From Sphingobium sp052327305 (GTDB lineage Bacteria; Pseudomonadota; Alphaproteobacteria; Sphingomonadales; Sphingomonadaceae), in the NCBI RefSeq assembly GCF_052327305.1, contig NZ_CP182486.1:806001-870000 (forward strand): DNA of 64,000 nucleotides, written 5' to 3'. A program made the position numbers and the translations under genes. Within the stretch, counting starts at the first letter, position 1; the number at the start of each line of letters is the position of its first letter. The notes below the pieces were generated by a model. That model worked only from the letters and a program-made list of their open reading frames with translations. It did not search any database and had not been told where the DNA came from. Below are positions 1 to 9,087 of the stretch, piece after piece.

Positions 1-156
1 ATTGCCCCGAACGATGGTGGCAACGACGCGTTCGTGCACATTTCTGCGGTAGAGCGCGCGGGTATGCACACGCTCGAGAAGGATCAGTCCGTTTCTTATG
101 AACTGGAGACTGATCAGCGAGGCAAAACCTCGGCAGTGAATCTTCAGGCTGCCTAA
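1..156 (+). CDS. Cold-shock protein, CspA family (3' part)
   Basis: The open frame entering from the left edge encodes the last 51 residues of a cold-shock domain and stops at 154-156. The segment NDAFVHISAVERAG is the RNP2-side signature (FVHIS) of CspA proteins, which bind single-stranded RNA and DNA as chaperones. The C-terminus (SVSYELETDQRGKTSAVNL) ends where single-domain Csp proteins normally end, so only the N-terminal part is missing, because the window starts inside the gene. Confidence 0.93.
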   Translation: MAPNDGGNDAFVHISAVERAGMHTLEKDQSVSYELETDQRGKTSAVNLQAA

Positions 157-167
157 TTGATATGTGG

Positions 168-192
168 CAGTGTGGCCGACGCGGTCACACTG
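168..192 (+). terminator. Hairpin after the cold-shock gene
   Basis: CAGTGTGGCC and GGTCACACTG form a 10-bp stem with one G-T pair around the loop GACGC, 12 bases after the csp stop codon. There is no clear T-run, so it may be an imperfect intrinsic terminator or an mRNA-stabilising 3' hairpin. Confidence 0.45.
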
Positions 193-364
193 TCGCGTTC
201 CTAGCGCTTCGCGTGAAGAGGGAGCCTCCGCCCCGGTAAATCCTCGGCAAATTTGGCGCTTTTTCACGGCTCAGTTCGGTCACGTTATCCGATCTCGGCT
301 GTCTGGGTCAGACGAAATCTGGCGTCCCGACAAGGTTTGTAACGTCAGTGTCCAAGGAAGCATC

Positions 365-493
365 ATGGCCAAGGGTCAAATGAAATCGAAAAAGGAAGTG
401 CGCAAGCCCAAGGCTGCAAAGCCTTCCAAGCCGAGTGCGTCTAACCCCTCTACTAAGCCTGCCCCCGTCGGGATCGTAACCATCAAAGCCTGA
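365..493 (+). CDS. Small Lys/Pro-rich basic protein, 42 aa
   Basis: An ATG preceded by AGGAAG opens a 42-residue protein that begins MAKGQMKSKKEVRKPK and is rich in Lys, Pro, Ser and Ala. I recognise the type as a short basic protein often annotated hypothetical in alphaproteobacteria. Disorder and charge suggest nucleic-acid contact, but that is inference. The longer open frame from 164 has no good start and composition unlike the tail, so I take the internal ATG. Confidence 0.7.
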   Translation: MAKGQMKSKKEVRKPKAAKPSKPSASNPSTKPAPVGIVTIKA

Positions 494-765
494 CGATATG
501 CATTATTAGACGCCAACTTTGAGAGAATATTATCTCTGCGGCGGACTGATAAGCGAGCTACCCAAGCATTGCCCCTGCGTGAAATTTTCACGCCCGAGCC
601 TGGGCAGTGCGCCAGCATCTGCCTGGTGAACCTCTTAGCCAGCACGGGTCCATGGCGGACATTCAGCTTTCTCCGCCAAGCCGAAATTGCCGTGCCACGT
701 CGTGGCATGCCTGACTGGTCGAGAGGGGAATTGGCGGCACTACCATCCTTAATAGGAGATCGCGA

Positions 766-966
766 ATGGACATTAATCTGGAATATGCTGCTCACCAGCA
801 TGCGGTGATGCGCGCCAACTCCGCCACCAGCGAGAGTGAGCGCATCGAGCAGTTGGCTCGAGCTTCTTCCATCGCCGCTCGGATCGGCGCGTTTCAACAT
901 GAACTCGGTGCGGCTGCGGCTTGTGCCTGGAGTGTAGCACGGGTTGGGGTGCCCGTTCGCGCCTGA
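766..966 (+). CDS. Hypothetical protein, 66 aa
   Basis: A short ORF with a good ribosome-binding site (TAGGAGA, about 7 bases before ATG). The product is Ala-rich and probably helical (SESERIEQLARASSIAARIGAFQHELGAAAA) without signal peptide or Cys pairs. It is followed after 23 bases by another small gene on the same strand, so the two may be co-transcribed. No family recognised. Confidence 0.5.
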   Translation: MDINLEYAAHQHAVMRANSATSESERIEQLARASSIAARIGAFQHELGAAAACAWSVARVGVPVRA

Positions 967-989
967 TCCGATCCAAAACCTCCGGAGTA

Positions 990-1202
990 ATGCCGATGGC
1001 GCTTACCTATGAATTCTTAACCGCACGGGCCGAACAAGCAGCGAACGAAGCTGCCAGCGCTCTCTTGGAGAATGTGCGGATACGCGCACTCCGCTCGGAG
1101 GCCGCGTGGCGTGACATGGCCGACCAGGCTCTTGAACTCGCACGCAACCGCGACGCTGCGCGAATGAAGAACGATTTGGTACCGCTTGCGGCTGCAATAT
1201 AG
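990..1202 (+). CDS. Hypothetical helical protein, 70 aa
   Basis: The start was set at the ATG after GGAG (TCCGGAGTA); the frame is open further upstream but without a ribosome site. The product (MPMALTYEFLTARAEQAANE and onward) looks like a single long amphipathic helix pair rich in Ala, Arg and Glu. It has no recognisable domain. It lies directly after the 66-aa gene in the same direction. Confidence 0.5.
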   Translation: MPMALTYEFLTARAEQAANEAASALLENVRIRALRSEAAWRDMADQALELARNRDAARMKNDLVPLAAAI

Positions 1203-1391
1203 CAGGTAGCGATCAGAACGAGTGTTACCGCACACGACGCTTACTTCTCGGCCTGGATACGGTCCTTGCCCGCGTCGATGCGCAAGGATTTCGAGCGTGA
1301 GAGCTGGGGCGCCCATAACACTGTCTGCGACTAACTATGCCAACGACTAATCGCGCTTTCCTGCTGTGAGCGCATACTGGAAGGCGCACAG

Positions 1392-1649
1392 ATGAACGAT
1401 AATCCCGACCTGGTTTCAGTTGAACTAATCGCGGCTCATGAGGCGTCGGATGTGTCGGCAATCAATGGGATTCTCAGCCTCGCTAACATCTTGCGTAAGC
1501 GGGGTCTGCTAACCGATGCTGAGGCGTCCGCCATGTACGAGAGCATGAGCTTGCCTCTTGGGTTAGCCAAATACGCCCAGAACGCCCATGTCCAGGATGT
1601 TCAGGCTAACCTCGATCGGTTGTTTGCGGTGATTGTTGGGCGCGGATAG
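1392..1649 (+). CDS. Hypothetical protein, 85 aa
   Basis: ATG follows GGAAGG at 7 bases. The protein begins MNDNPDLVSVELIAAHEA and continues as an all-helical small protein (ILSLANILRKRGLLTDAEASAMYESM). The pattern of a hydrophobic helix followed by LLTDAEA resembles small cytosolic proteins found in sphingomonad genomes, but I cannot assign a family. It is the third small gene in a row on this strand. Confidence 0.6.
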   Translation: MNDNPDLVSVELIAAHEASDVSAINGILSLANILRKRGLLTDAEASAMYESMSLPLGLAKYAQNAHVQDVQANLDRLFAVIVGRG

Positions 1650-1957
1650 CGGCGTTTGGCCTTGTCGCTATCGAGATAACGGCTCTTAGGAGTGGGTGGC
1701 CGTGCGGAGCCTTGAGGTTTGGCGCCCGAGAGATGCCCATAGGCGCCATATAGGTCTTCTTCCACGACCTTAGACGAACTTTCGACGTTGATTCAGGATA
1801 CGAGGCCGGATGAATGATGTCGATAAGTTGGCAAATGGACAGGATTTTGGCTTTGGCGGAGTGAGCGCGCCTTCAATGTCGACCCTCAGCAAACATACCC
1901 GCTTTTTAAGCTGTTACTCGATGTGGTTGCTCTGAATACGACCCTATTCGCACGCAT
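1650..1957. other. No gene recognised
   Basis: Between a plus-strand and a minus-strand small gene. No convincing ORF, repeat or terminator is visible. Confidence 0.4.
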
Positions 1958-2176
1958 TTATTCGACACCAGCAGCCCGCCGCCTATACAGTTCTGCTATC
2001 TTACCTGCGACGTTGATCCACCGCGCCGCTTCATCATTGTTGCCCACTTGCCTGCAGTCTTGGATGCGCTGATCGATCTTTTCAGGGCCTTGGGTTCCGT
2101 AGAAGTCATCGAAGGCCAAGGCGTCTATCCAGGCGGTGCGCTCATGATCTGTTCCAGGGTCAGTATCGTCAGCCAT
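1958..2176 (-). CDS. Hypothetical protein, 72 aa
   Basis: The frame is open up to 2266, but the ATG at 2176 follows GGAAAGACGTGAAA, a better ribosome site, and starts the protein MADDTDPGTDHERTAWIDAL. The remainder (DQRIQDCRQVGNNDEAARWI) resembles small sphingomonad proteins in which a Trp-containing helix follows a short acidic N-terminus. Function is unknown. The neighbouring minus-strand gene at 2217-2450 may be transcribed with it. Confidence 0.55.
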   Translation of the reverse strand: MADDTDPGTDHERTAWIDALAFDDFYGTQGPEKIDQRIQDCRQVGNNDEAARWINVAGKIAELYRRRAAGVE

Positions 2177-2216
2177 TTTCACGTCTTTCCATTGTGTCGG
2201 AAGCCATGGGACCTTC

Positions 2217-2450
2217 TCAGCTATAGGGTGTGCTGACCCGTGAAACGTAAAGTGACGATCGGACACTTGGTCCTGTAATAAGTTTGCCCTTCATAACACG
2301 CCGTACAGCTTCAGCATCAGCGCTGTTGTTCAGGATCACGCGCGTGCCACCTGATTGCAACGGTTCGAGCACAGAGATAGTGATGCCAAGCTTGTCACAT
2401 CTTTGTGTGACCGTCGCAGGTGTAGCGTCAACGCTTACGACACGGCTCAT
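2217..2450 (-). CDS. Hypothetical protein, 77 aa
   Basis: ATG at 2450 is preceded by AAAGG at about 10 bases. The product (MSRVVSVDATPATVTQRCDK, then SVLEPLQSGGTRVILNNSADAEAVRRVMKGKLI) has an alternating strand/helix pattern with a central GGTRVIL strand, consistent with a small alpha/beta fold. I recognise similar unnamed proteins in sphingomonads but no function. It ends 40 bases before the next minus-strand gene. Confidence 0.6.
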   Translation of the reverse strand: MSRVVSVDATPATVTQRCDKLGITISVLEPLQSGGTRVILNNSADAEAVRRVMKGKLITGPSVRSSLYVSRVSTPYS

Positions 2451-3115
2451 GCGATTAGACCTTTTGAGAACATAACGCTCATTGCTGTGTGTCCCGAGAA
2501 GCAAGCGGGAGCACAAAAGGTCTCTCAGTCGTAGCGCTAGCTTGCGGGCTGTGTTCGCTGCAATGCGCAGTGGATAACAGTTGTTGAACCTTTTGTCGCA
2601 GAGTTTTGAAATTTTTTGACTTTTTAAATCGCTTTGGGTCCCGCAGAGGATGGCCTTGTCCGAATGACGAGCGAACCAGACATCTTGGTTCTCGCGAGTT
2701 CACCAACAGACTTTCAGCCTTTTTCGCTTCATCGAGCCAAAGAACTCGCACTGCCTTGCTAGCATCAGCGGACTTGAGATCTTCTGGAGATGCTCGACAG
2801 GATCTTTGGTGATTTTACCGGATGGAGCGGTGCTTGCGCTGGCAGTGGGCAGATAGCGGGCGATGAAGTGAGCGTGACAAGGGTGTGGGGCCAGTTCAGG
2901 CGGCTGACGCCAACAAAGTGGACGTTGAGCAGACGATCGTGGTTTCCTGAAGGCGTTTGTTCAGACGTCCAGGAAAGACAGTGATCGAGTTCGGCGACGA
3001 CGATGAGGCGCATGGATTTGTGTCCTGTTGCATGAGGCCGCAACCAGCACGGCCTCATGCCCCCCGATCACGCCAGCAGGATGGCGGGGCGCATTACGCC
3101 CGCTTTTTGCCGCTG
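2451..3115. other. Intergenic stretch, no assignable gene
   Basis: Short ORFs exist on both strands (for example 2479-2751 and 2765-3058 on the minus strand) but none has a convincing ribosome site together with protein-like composition. A minus-strand segment beginning MRLIVVAELDHC near 3015 could be a degraded small gene. Nothing mobile or repetitive is evident. Confidence 0.35.
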
Positions 3116-3946
3116 TCAGAGCTTCGGGGTGACGCCTTGCCCTTGGCGCTTGCGCACCGCTTCTGTCCGCAGTTGCTGAACCCACCGCGCGGACTGGCGG
3201 TCTTTGGCGATCATGCCGCCTTGATCGACCAGCCAGACATAGAACTCCGAGATCGGAAACTCCGGATCGTTCGCCGGCCCGCCCCACGTATAGCGCAGCA
3301 CCGTGCCACATCGCGCCACATCGACGGAGGTTCCCATCGTGCGGCGCAGATTGGGATGCTGGCTACGTCCCATGCCTTCGAGCACCTCGACGGCACGCGG
3401 GGGCAGCAGCGTTTCGTTGCCGCCATCCACAGCAATTCTGGCATTCGTGCTGACCGCGCAGACAGGCTTTTCCTGTTCAGTCCATTGTACGACGGTGGTT
3501 CCCGTGTTCGGCAGGTAATGGGTCTGGGCGGGACCATATTTGGTAGTCAGGGCAGTGACGAACTGCTGGCGCGTCGGGGGCGTCTTATTTCCCCGCGAAT
3601 AGCGGTGAATGGCATAGACGCGCGGCTCCGTTGGCGGGCTGGCGAACCAAATCCTGAACCGTGAATCGCCCGCACGAAATTCGAGTTCATCAAGGAAGGC
3701 AGACGTCTGAAATCCCGTGACGCCATCGGAGTAAGGGTAATGCGCCATGCGCTTGTTCACGAGTTGCGCGTTCGGGTCGAACGCCTTGATGGCACGCGTG
3801 ACCTCGGCCTCGGTCATGCCGAGCTTGATGCCCGTGATATCCAGCTTATCCGCTGAAACCCCTTGCGTCACCGCCGATGCCGCGACGCCGGACACCGCGC
3901 CCAACATCAATGCACCGCCCAGCACAATACTTCGCATTCTTCTCAT
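3116..3946 (-). CDS. Secreted hypothetical protein, 276 aa
   Basis: An N-terminal signal peptide is clear (MRRMRSIVLGGALMLGAVSG with cleavage near ASA). The mature part starts with DKLDITGIKLGMTEAEVTRAIKAF, a pattern like small periplasmic domains with a GMTxAEV turn (as in SmpA/BamE-like folds), followed by mixed beta-rich sequence. Two Cys (PVCAV, ARCGTV) could form a disulfide in the periplasm. The next gene downstream on the same strand's 5' side is a membrane protein. Function not assigned. Confidence 0.75.
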   Translation of the reverse strand: MRRMRSIVLGGALMLGAVSGVAASAVTQGVSADKLDITGIKLGMTEAEVTRAIKAFDPNAQLVNKRMAHYPYSDGVTGFQTSAFLDELEFRAGDSRFRIWFASPPTEPRVYAIHRYSRGNKTPPTRQQFVTALTTKYGPAQTHYLPNTGTTVVQWTEQEKPVCAVSTNARIAVDGGNETLLPPRAVEVLEGMGRSQHPNLRRTMGTSVDVARCGTVLRYTWGGPANDPEFPISEFYVWLVDQGGMIAKDRQSARWVQQLRTEAVRKRQGQGVTPKL

Positions 3947-3976
3947 GATTGCCTGCCATTTATTGAGGGAAAGGAT

Positions 3977-4399
3977 TTACGCGCCTTGCAGCAGCTTCGC
4001 TGCTTGCGCGTAGTTGTGCGCTTGCCAGAGCGTGAAGCCTCCAAAGCCGATGAAAAAGACGCCCACGAGGATGAACAGCAGCGGGAAGCCTACCGCCGTC
4101 ATAAGGCCGCCCATGATGTAGCCCGGCATGGCAGGCGTGGAGTAGATGGCGCGGGTGCGGTCATTCCGTAGCGCCAGCGCCTGAAACGTGCCGTTCTTGA
4201 TCCGTCCGGCTAGCGTGACCGTCTCGCCGTCCTGCACGTCCGGCATATTGGGAAGCTTGATCTGCACGGAGCGGTCATCGACGCGGAAGGCCAGCGCTTG
4301 GCCTGTGCGGACAGACCCGCCACTCTTGCCGATAACCCCCTCGGTCACGGGGGCATGGCGAATGCCGGAGACAACTCCTGTCATCGTGGTGAGAGACAT
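3977..4399 (-). CDS. Membrane-anchored hypothetical protein, 140 aa
   Basis: The start was set at the ATG after GAAAG; the frame extends to 4438 without a ribosome site. Residues 1-90 form a soluble part with short strands (GQALAFRVDDRSVQIKLP, DGETVTLAGRI), possibly an OB-like barrel. A long hydrophobic segment (YIMGGLMTAVGFPLLFILVG and onward) spans the membrane once or as a hairpin near the C-terminus. It lies 30 bp upstream of the secreted 276-aa gene on the same strand and is probably co-transcribed. Confidence 0.65.
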   Translation of the reverse strand: MSLTTMTGVVSGIRHAPVTEGVIGKSGGSVRTGQALAFRVDDRSVQIKLPNMPDVQDGETVTLAGRIKNGTFQALALRNDRTRAIYSTPAMPGYIMGGLMTAVGFPLLFILVGVFFIGFGGFTLWQAHNYAQAAKLLQGA

Positions 4400-4454
4400 G
4401 TGGTTACTTTCGTTGGTAAGAAGCGGGACAGGCGGCAAATGACGGCGCGAGGCG

Positions 4455-5042
4455 CTATCCCGTCACATCGCTGATATCGTTCCCGCGCCAGGCGGGCGGC
4501 ATGCTCGATTGGACGCAGTGGCGGGCGCTACGTTCCCAGCCATGCTCGCTCTTGGCGGTGAAGGCCGTATCCCCCGTGAGAGTGTAGATGGAGGTGCTGG
4601 CTTCCGGCGGCGCGTTGTCCTGCAAATCCCCGCAGGCTTCCGTCACGCGGTAGGTATTCGGCCCCGTTTGCTCGATTTTCTTGAACTCGCAGAAATCCCT
4701 TGCGCCGCCGATGCCGTTCCGCCGCAGCAGCGTCGTGGTGGCGTTCGAGGCTTGGCCGCACGGCGTATCGCTCTCGACGTAATAGCCGCGCTTGAGCGGC
4801 AAGGCCGCGGTGGTGGCCGCTCGCGTCTTGGCCGGAGCGGCTTCCGTTGCAGCGGGCGTGGCGGCTTGGTTTGCGGCGGCGATATCAGCTTCAGCGGTGG
4901 CCATCCCAGCCGTGTTGCCGGACTCCGTTGCCTCGGCCCCATCTGTGGCGGCGGCATTCTCTACCGTCGCAGCGTTCTGACCGCAGGCGGCAAGAGCCGC
5001 CGCGAGCAGCAAGGGTGCGATAAGGTGACGGGTTTTGCTCAT
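4455..5042 (-). CDS. Ala-rich lipoprotein, 195 aa
   Basis: ATG at 5042 follows GGAGATGTC, and the product begins MSKTRHLIAPLLLAAALAAC, ending in a lipobox whose Cys should be lipidated. Next comes a low-complexity Ala/Thr/Glu stretch (about residues 25-75) that would act as a spacer from the membrane. The C-terminal domain contains four Cys (DTPCGQ, RDFCEF, TEACGD, ARHCVQ), probably two disulfides. It is divergent from the LuxR-type gene. Function unknown. Confidence 0.75.
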   Translation of the reverse strand: MSKTRHLIAPLLLAAALAACGQNAATVENAAATDGAEATESGNTAGMATAEADIAAANQAATPAATEAAPAKTRAATTAALPLKRGYYVESDTPCGQASNATTTLLRRNGIGGARDFCEFKKIEQTGPNTYRVTEACGDLQDNAPPEASTSIYTLTGDTAFTAKSEHGWERSARHCVQSSMPPAWRGNDISDVTG

Positions 5043-5236
5043 GACATCTCCGCGCGTGAAAATCCTTCCCTCTATGGTTAAGGTGGCGCGGGCGGGCATT
5101 CGTCCCCTAAACAGGGGAGAAAACAGGCGCGGTAGGACGGCAGAGCGCCATCCCGCCGTATTGTTCATGCGAGGTTGTTGGTGCGGAGATAAAGTTAATC
5201 CGCACTGCCAGATGAATGAGGGGGCGTTACACGGCC

Positions 5237-6382
5237 ATGCCGTCGCAAGAACTCTATGAATCGTCCCGCGTCTCGGGATTGATTGCGCATCTTTACGATG
5301 CAGCCATAGACGACGCCCTGTGGTCAGGCACTGCGACACGCATCGCGGAAACGCTCGGCTCCACCAGCACCGTTCTTAAATTGCACGGCGACAATGCCCG
5401 CGTGAACCTTCTCGAATGCACGGACAACCTCATGGTGTCCGCACGCGAACAGGCATGGGCGGACGACTGGCACCGCAAGGATTTATGGGTGGACCGCAGC
5501 GTCGCCTACGGCATGTCACGCATCATCACCGACGAGGATTTGGTGACGCGCGAGGAGCAAGCGCGGAGCGGCTTTTATCAGGAGTGGCTACGCCACCTTG
5601 ATATCCATCACATGATTGGCGCGGTGTTCCCCGCAGCAGAGGGAGCTATCGGGGTGCTCGGTATCCACAGGCCGCAGGGTGCCGGAGGCTATCGTGCAAC
5701 AGAGCGGCGGCAGGCGGCGCTGGTGCTGCCGCACTTGCAGCGGGCGCTGCGTCTCGGGCAGCGCTTTGCGGCGGTATCCCATGCCCATGCGGCTACATTG
5801 CAGGCGCTCGACAAGATGGATACGGGCGTCCTGATGGTGGATGGCGCAGGCCGCGTCATTCAGGCCAGCAGCATGGCAGAGCACCTGCTGCGTGATAACG
5901 CAGAACTGGCGGTTGTTCGCGGGCGGCTGGCGCTGCGCTCGCCAGCCCTTCACGACAAGCTGCTTGCGCTGGTGCGCGGGGCAATGGCCACCGCGCGGGG
6001 ACAGGTTGCCAAATCCGGCGCTGCGCTCGCCATTCCGCGTCCTGATCGCATGCCACTGGCCCTTGAGATTGCGCCCTTGCGTCCGGCAGTCTCGGCCTTG
6101 GGCGAACAGCGGCCTGCCGTGCTCGTATTCATCCGCGACCCCGAAGCGCCGATCGCCGTAGCGCGGCTGCGTGAGTTATTCGGCTTCACGCGGACAGAGG
6201 GAGCAGTTGCTGCCGCTCTCGGACGGGGAGCTTCGCTGGAGGATATCGCGGCAGGCATGGGGATCGGGCTTGCGACCGTGCGGAGCCACCTCAAGCGCAT
6301 TCTCGCCAAGACGGGAACGCATAGGCAGGCGGAAGCGGCGGCGTTGTTGGCGCGTAGCGTTTCGACCGTTTACAGTCACTGA
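5237..6382 (+). CDS. LuxR-type transcriptional regulator
   Basis: The C-terminal ~65 residues form a LuxR/FixJ helix-turn-helix (LTxTEGAVAAALGRG-like segment, then EDIAAGMGIGLATVRSHLKR). The N-terminal ~300 residues show no receiver phosphorylation site and no clear acyl-homoserine-lactone pocket; a PAS-like middle region (LDKMDTGVLMVDGAGRVIQA) suggests ligand or redox sensing. The start is uncertain: the ATG at 5216 has no ribosome site, and the one chosen has GAGGGGG 13 bases upstream. It is divergent from the Ala-rich lipoprotein gene, a plausible target. Confidence 0.82.
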   Translation: MPSQELYESSRVSGLIAHLYDAAIDDALWSGTATRIAETLGSTSTVLKLHGDNARVNLLECTDNLMVSAREQAWADDWHRKDLWVDRSVAYGMSRIITDEDLVTREEQARSGFYQEWLRHLDIHHMIGAVFPAAEGAIGVLGIHRPQGAGGYRATERRQAALVLPHLQRALRLGQRFAAVSHAHAATLQALDKMDTGVLMVDGAGRVIQASSMAEHLLRDNAELAVVRGRLALRSPALHDKLLALVRGAMATARGQVAKSGAALAIPRPDRMPLALEIAPLRPAVSALGEQRPAVLVFIRDPEAPIAVARLRELFGFTRTEGAVAAALGRGASLEDIAAGMGIGLATVRSHLKRILAKTGTHRQAEAAALLARSVSTVYSH

Positions 6383-6721
6383 CAATATGGGTGCGTCCGG
6401 CATTTCCGGGTTGGGTGCCCGGTCACTGCAGTCGCCTAAAGGATGCTTGACCCTCACGGCTGACGACTGCTTGGAGCACACTGCCTTCGCTCTACGCGAT
6501 GACGTGCGAATGGCGAGGGTCGTGAATAGCTGCCACGATCGTGCAACTGCTACAGTTGACCGGCAGATGCCGCCGACATAGCTGACGGTCAGTCGCGAAC
6601 TATGGGGTTCTAAAAGCCGCCATTGGTTCGATCGGTGGCCACCGCGAGTAGCTGGTTCAAGCCGAAGCAAGGCTCAAGGAGGAAAGTTTAAAAGGTTCGA
6701 ATGCCCTAATTGCAGCAATCG
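6383..6721. other. Intergenic stretch, no gene recognised
   Basis: Lies between the converging LuxR-type and MFS genes. The ORFs crossing it on both strands have shadow-like composition. No clear terminator is visible. Confidence 0.4.
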
Positions 6722-8011
6722 TCACGCGGTGAGTGTTATCTGCTTGGCTCGCCGCTCCACAGCAATGATCGCAATTGCGCTCGCAAGCGTAAGTAACGAA
6801 AGCGGCGCGAGCGCCAGCGCAAAGCTATCGGTGGCCTCAAAGACCCAGGCATAAACATTGACCATAAGTCCACCGCCTATGAGGTTGGCGGTGGCGTTGA
6901 TCGCTGCGATGCCCACAGCAGCGCTCGCGGGACTGAGCCAGCCCGAGGCGAGGCTCCAGAAGGGACCTTTGAAGCAATAGGCGCCGCAAAGAACACAAGT
7001 CAGCAGCAGCACGACCAATGCGAGACTCGGTGCAAACGCCGCCAACGCCGTGCTGAGAGTTATCAGCAGCAATGGGATCGCTGTATGCCAACGCCTCTCT
7101 CCGGTACGGTCGGAGTGATAGCCCCAGGTAACCATCGCAATTGTCGCAATCCCATAGGGAATGGCATTGACGAGACCGGTGGTGAAATCGCTCAGCCCGA
7201 ATGATTTGAGGAATTGGGGCTGCCAGACGCCCAGCACCGAGCCCGATGCGGAAGCGCCCGAACACGCCAGTACGAGGCCCCAGAACTGGAGATTTTTGAA
7301 GACGTGCCATTTGGGCTGGTCAAGTTGCGACCCGTTCGGGCGCTTCGCGGAGGCAATCTCCGTTTCCAACCACATCTTCTCCTCATCCGATAGCCATGTC
7401 GCCTTGGATGGCCTGTCCGTCAGAACCCAAAGACAGGCGACACCGAGGAGCGTCGCAGGGAGGCCCTCGCAGATAAACAGCCAGTGCCAGCCACGCATGC
7501 CAAGTAGCCCGTCCATTGCGAGGAACGCGCCGGATAGTGGCGATGAAATGAAGCTCGCGAGTGGAATCGCGATTGCGAACAGGGCGAGGATGCGACCGCG
7601 ATAGGCGGGCGGCAACCAGTAGGTGAGGTACAAAATGATGCCGGGAAAGAAGCCGGCCTCCGCTGCACCCAGGATGAAGCGCAGCGTGTAAAAAGAAGCC
7701 GGCCCCTGTACGAACGCCATCGCGCTGGAGATCAGACCCCACGTTATCATAATCCGGGCGATCCAACGTCGGGCGCCAAACCGCTCTAGCGCGAGATTGC
7801 TGGGCACCTCGACGAGAAAATAGGACACGAAGAAAAGGCTCGCACCAAAAGCAAATTGTGATTTGCTAAGGTCGATATCCGCAGTCATCTGGAGCGATGC
7901 CATACCGACGTTCGTCCGGTCGATCAGCGCGAGCAAATAGCAGGCGATGAGGAAAGGCAGCAGGCGCCATTGCACCTTGCGCATGACGGTCCGTTCGAGT
8001 GCGTTCGCCAC
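6722..8011 (-). CDS. MFS transporter, anion:cation symporter type
   Basis: A 429-aa, 12-helix major facilitator. The opening MRKVQWRLLPFLIACYLLA, then LIDRTNVGMASLQM, is typical of the ACS family that takes up organic anions such as hexuronates, phthalate or tartrate. The loop-2 signature appears as ALERFGARRWIARIM. It is the last gene of a minus-strand set that includes a hydrolase, a dehydrogenase, an aldolase-type enzyme and a TonB receptor, so it probably moves the carboxylic-acid substrate across the inner membrane. The exact substrate cannot be read from sequence. Confidence 0.9.
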   Translation of the reverse strand: MANALERTVMRKVQWRLLPFLIACYLLALIDRTNVGMASLQMTADIDLSKSQFAFGASLFFVSYFLVEVPSNLALERFGARRWIARIMITWGLISSAMAFVQGPASFYTLRFILGAAEAGFFPGIILYLTYWLPPAYRGRILALFAIAIPLASFISSPLSGAFLAMDGLLGMRGWHWLFICEGLPATLLGVACLWVLTDRPSKATWLSDEEKMWLETEIASAKRPNGSQLDQPKWHVFKNLQFWGLVLACSGASASGSVLGVWQPQFLKSFGLSDFTTGLVNAIPYGIATIAMVTWGYHSDRTGERRWHTAIPLLLITLSTALAAFAPSLALVVLLLTCVLCGAYCFKGPFWSLASGWLSPASAAVGIAAINATANLIGGGLMVNVYAWVFEATDSFALALAPLSLLTLASAIAIIAVERRAKQITLTA

Positions 8012-8041
8012 TACGGTTCCTCTCTTAGTTGTTATACGATC

Positions 8042-9049
8042 TTAATCGCGGATGCCGCGTGTGATTGATCCGGCTTCGACGGCGTCAAGATAGGCTGATG
8101 TGCACCGTTCCAGAATCTGGAGATTTTTCTGGGACTGATCCTTGCTCAACACGAATGGATTTGGCGCGTCAGGAACCAGACTCATATTGATGAGCCGCGA
8201 GATGGTCGCGTCGCCCCAGCTATGAGTGTTGAGGGGAACATCCACCTTCAGCCGGTCGGATTCCGCCGTGAAGACGGCAAGCGAGCGTACCATCTCGCGG
8301 AGGTCCTTCACATTGGGCCGCATCCCTTTTCCACCCCAGAAGGAGGCCATGCGGCGAACTCCGCCCACCTCGATCGGCGCGAAGACAGAGATCGTTCCCT
8401 TGGTATGACCGGGAGTGGGGAGCAGGACCAATTCGGTGGTACCCACCTTGAGCGTCGTTCGCTCCTTGACTGTCAGGTCGAGCGGCAGCAGCGAAGCGGG
8501 GAGCTTCTGCGCTTCGCCCTCACCGGATACGGCATCGGCACCTGCGACGATCTTGGCTCCCGTCTCGGCCTTCAGAAAAGGCGCTCCGCCGAAATGATCG
8601 AAATGCTCATGGGTGATGACGATCCATTTGAGGTCGGCTGGCTTGAAGCCTGCCTTCCCCATCCATTCGAGGATTTTCCGGCCGTGCTCCTCGCTTCCGC
8701 CCGCGTCGACCAGAACCAGGCCGTCGGAAGTGCGGATCGCGTACGCCGCAAGATTGAGATATCCTAGATAATAGACATTATCAGCAAGCTGGCTTCCGAA
8801 GAGGAAGCTCGTAGTGTCCATGACTGCCGGGCGGAACTGGGCAGGCGCGGGATCGACATAATAACAATGATAGTTGCGCATCGCGCGCAGGAGAAAGTCG
8901 TTTCCGGCGAGACGGTCCGCCTCGGCGATCTTCATACTCGCCGACTGGGGCAAGGGCTTTGACGCATTAGCGGGTTGGGCTGGGGCCGCAGAACCCAGTC
9001 CGAGGGAAAGGACACCCAGGCCTCCCGCGATCGGTTTGAATATCGACAT
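8042..9049 (-). CDS. Secreted metallo-beta-lactamase-fold hydrolase
   Basis: The zinc-binding signature HEHFDHFGG is present, with a further ligand region PTPGHTKGT and a late His (LNTHSWGD). An N-terminal signal sequence (about 25 residues ending near APAQ) places it in the periplasm. Overall layout (YLGYLNLAAYAIRTSDGLVL) matches the subclass B3-like branch, which holds beta-lactamases and also lactonases and other hydrolases. Its setting among catabolic genes argues for hydrolysis of a nutrient lactone or ester rather than antibiotic resistance; that is inference. Confidence 0.87.
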   Translation of the reverse strand: MSIFKPIAGGLGVLSLGLGSAAPAQPANASKPLPQSASMKIAEADRLAGNDFLLRAMRNYHCYYVDPAPAQFRPAVMDTTSFLFGSQLADNVYYLGYLNLAAYAIRTSDGLVLVDAGGSEEHGRKILEWMGKAGFKPADLKWIVITHEHFDHFGGAPFLKAETGAKIVAGADAVSGEGEAQKLPASLLPLDLTVKERTTLKVGTTELVLLPTPGHTKGTISVFAPIEVGGVRRMASFWGGKGMRPNVKDLREMVRSLAVFTAESDRLKVDVPLNTHSWGDATISRLINMSLVPDAPNPFVLSKDQSQKNLQILERCTSAYLDAVEAGSITRGIRD

Positions 9050-9087
9050 AATCTTCTCTCCCAGAATATTCCGATGCTCCGAAGGCC

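Noticed and set aside
376..900. 174-codon minus-strand ORF across the small-gene region
   Set aside because: Runs through two better-supported plus-strand small genes and shows no family features.
8042..9049. Beta-lactam resistance gene
   Set aside because: Although the fold is metallo-beta-lactamase, the catabolic neighbourhood gives no support for antibiotic hydrolysis.
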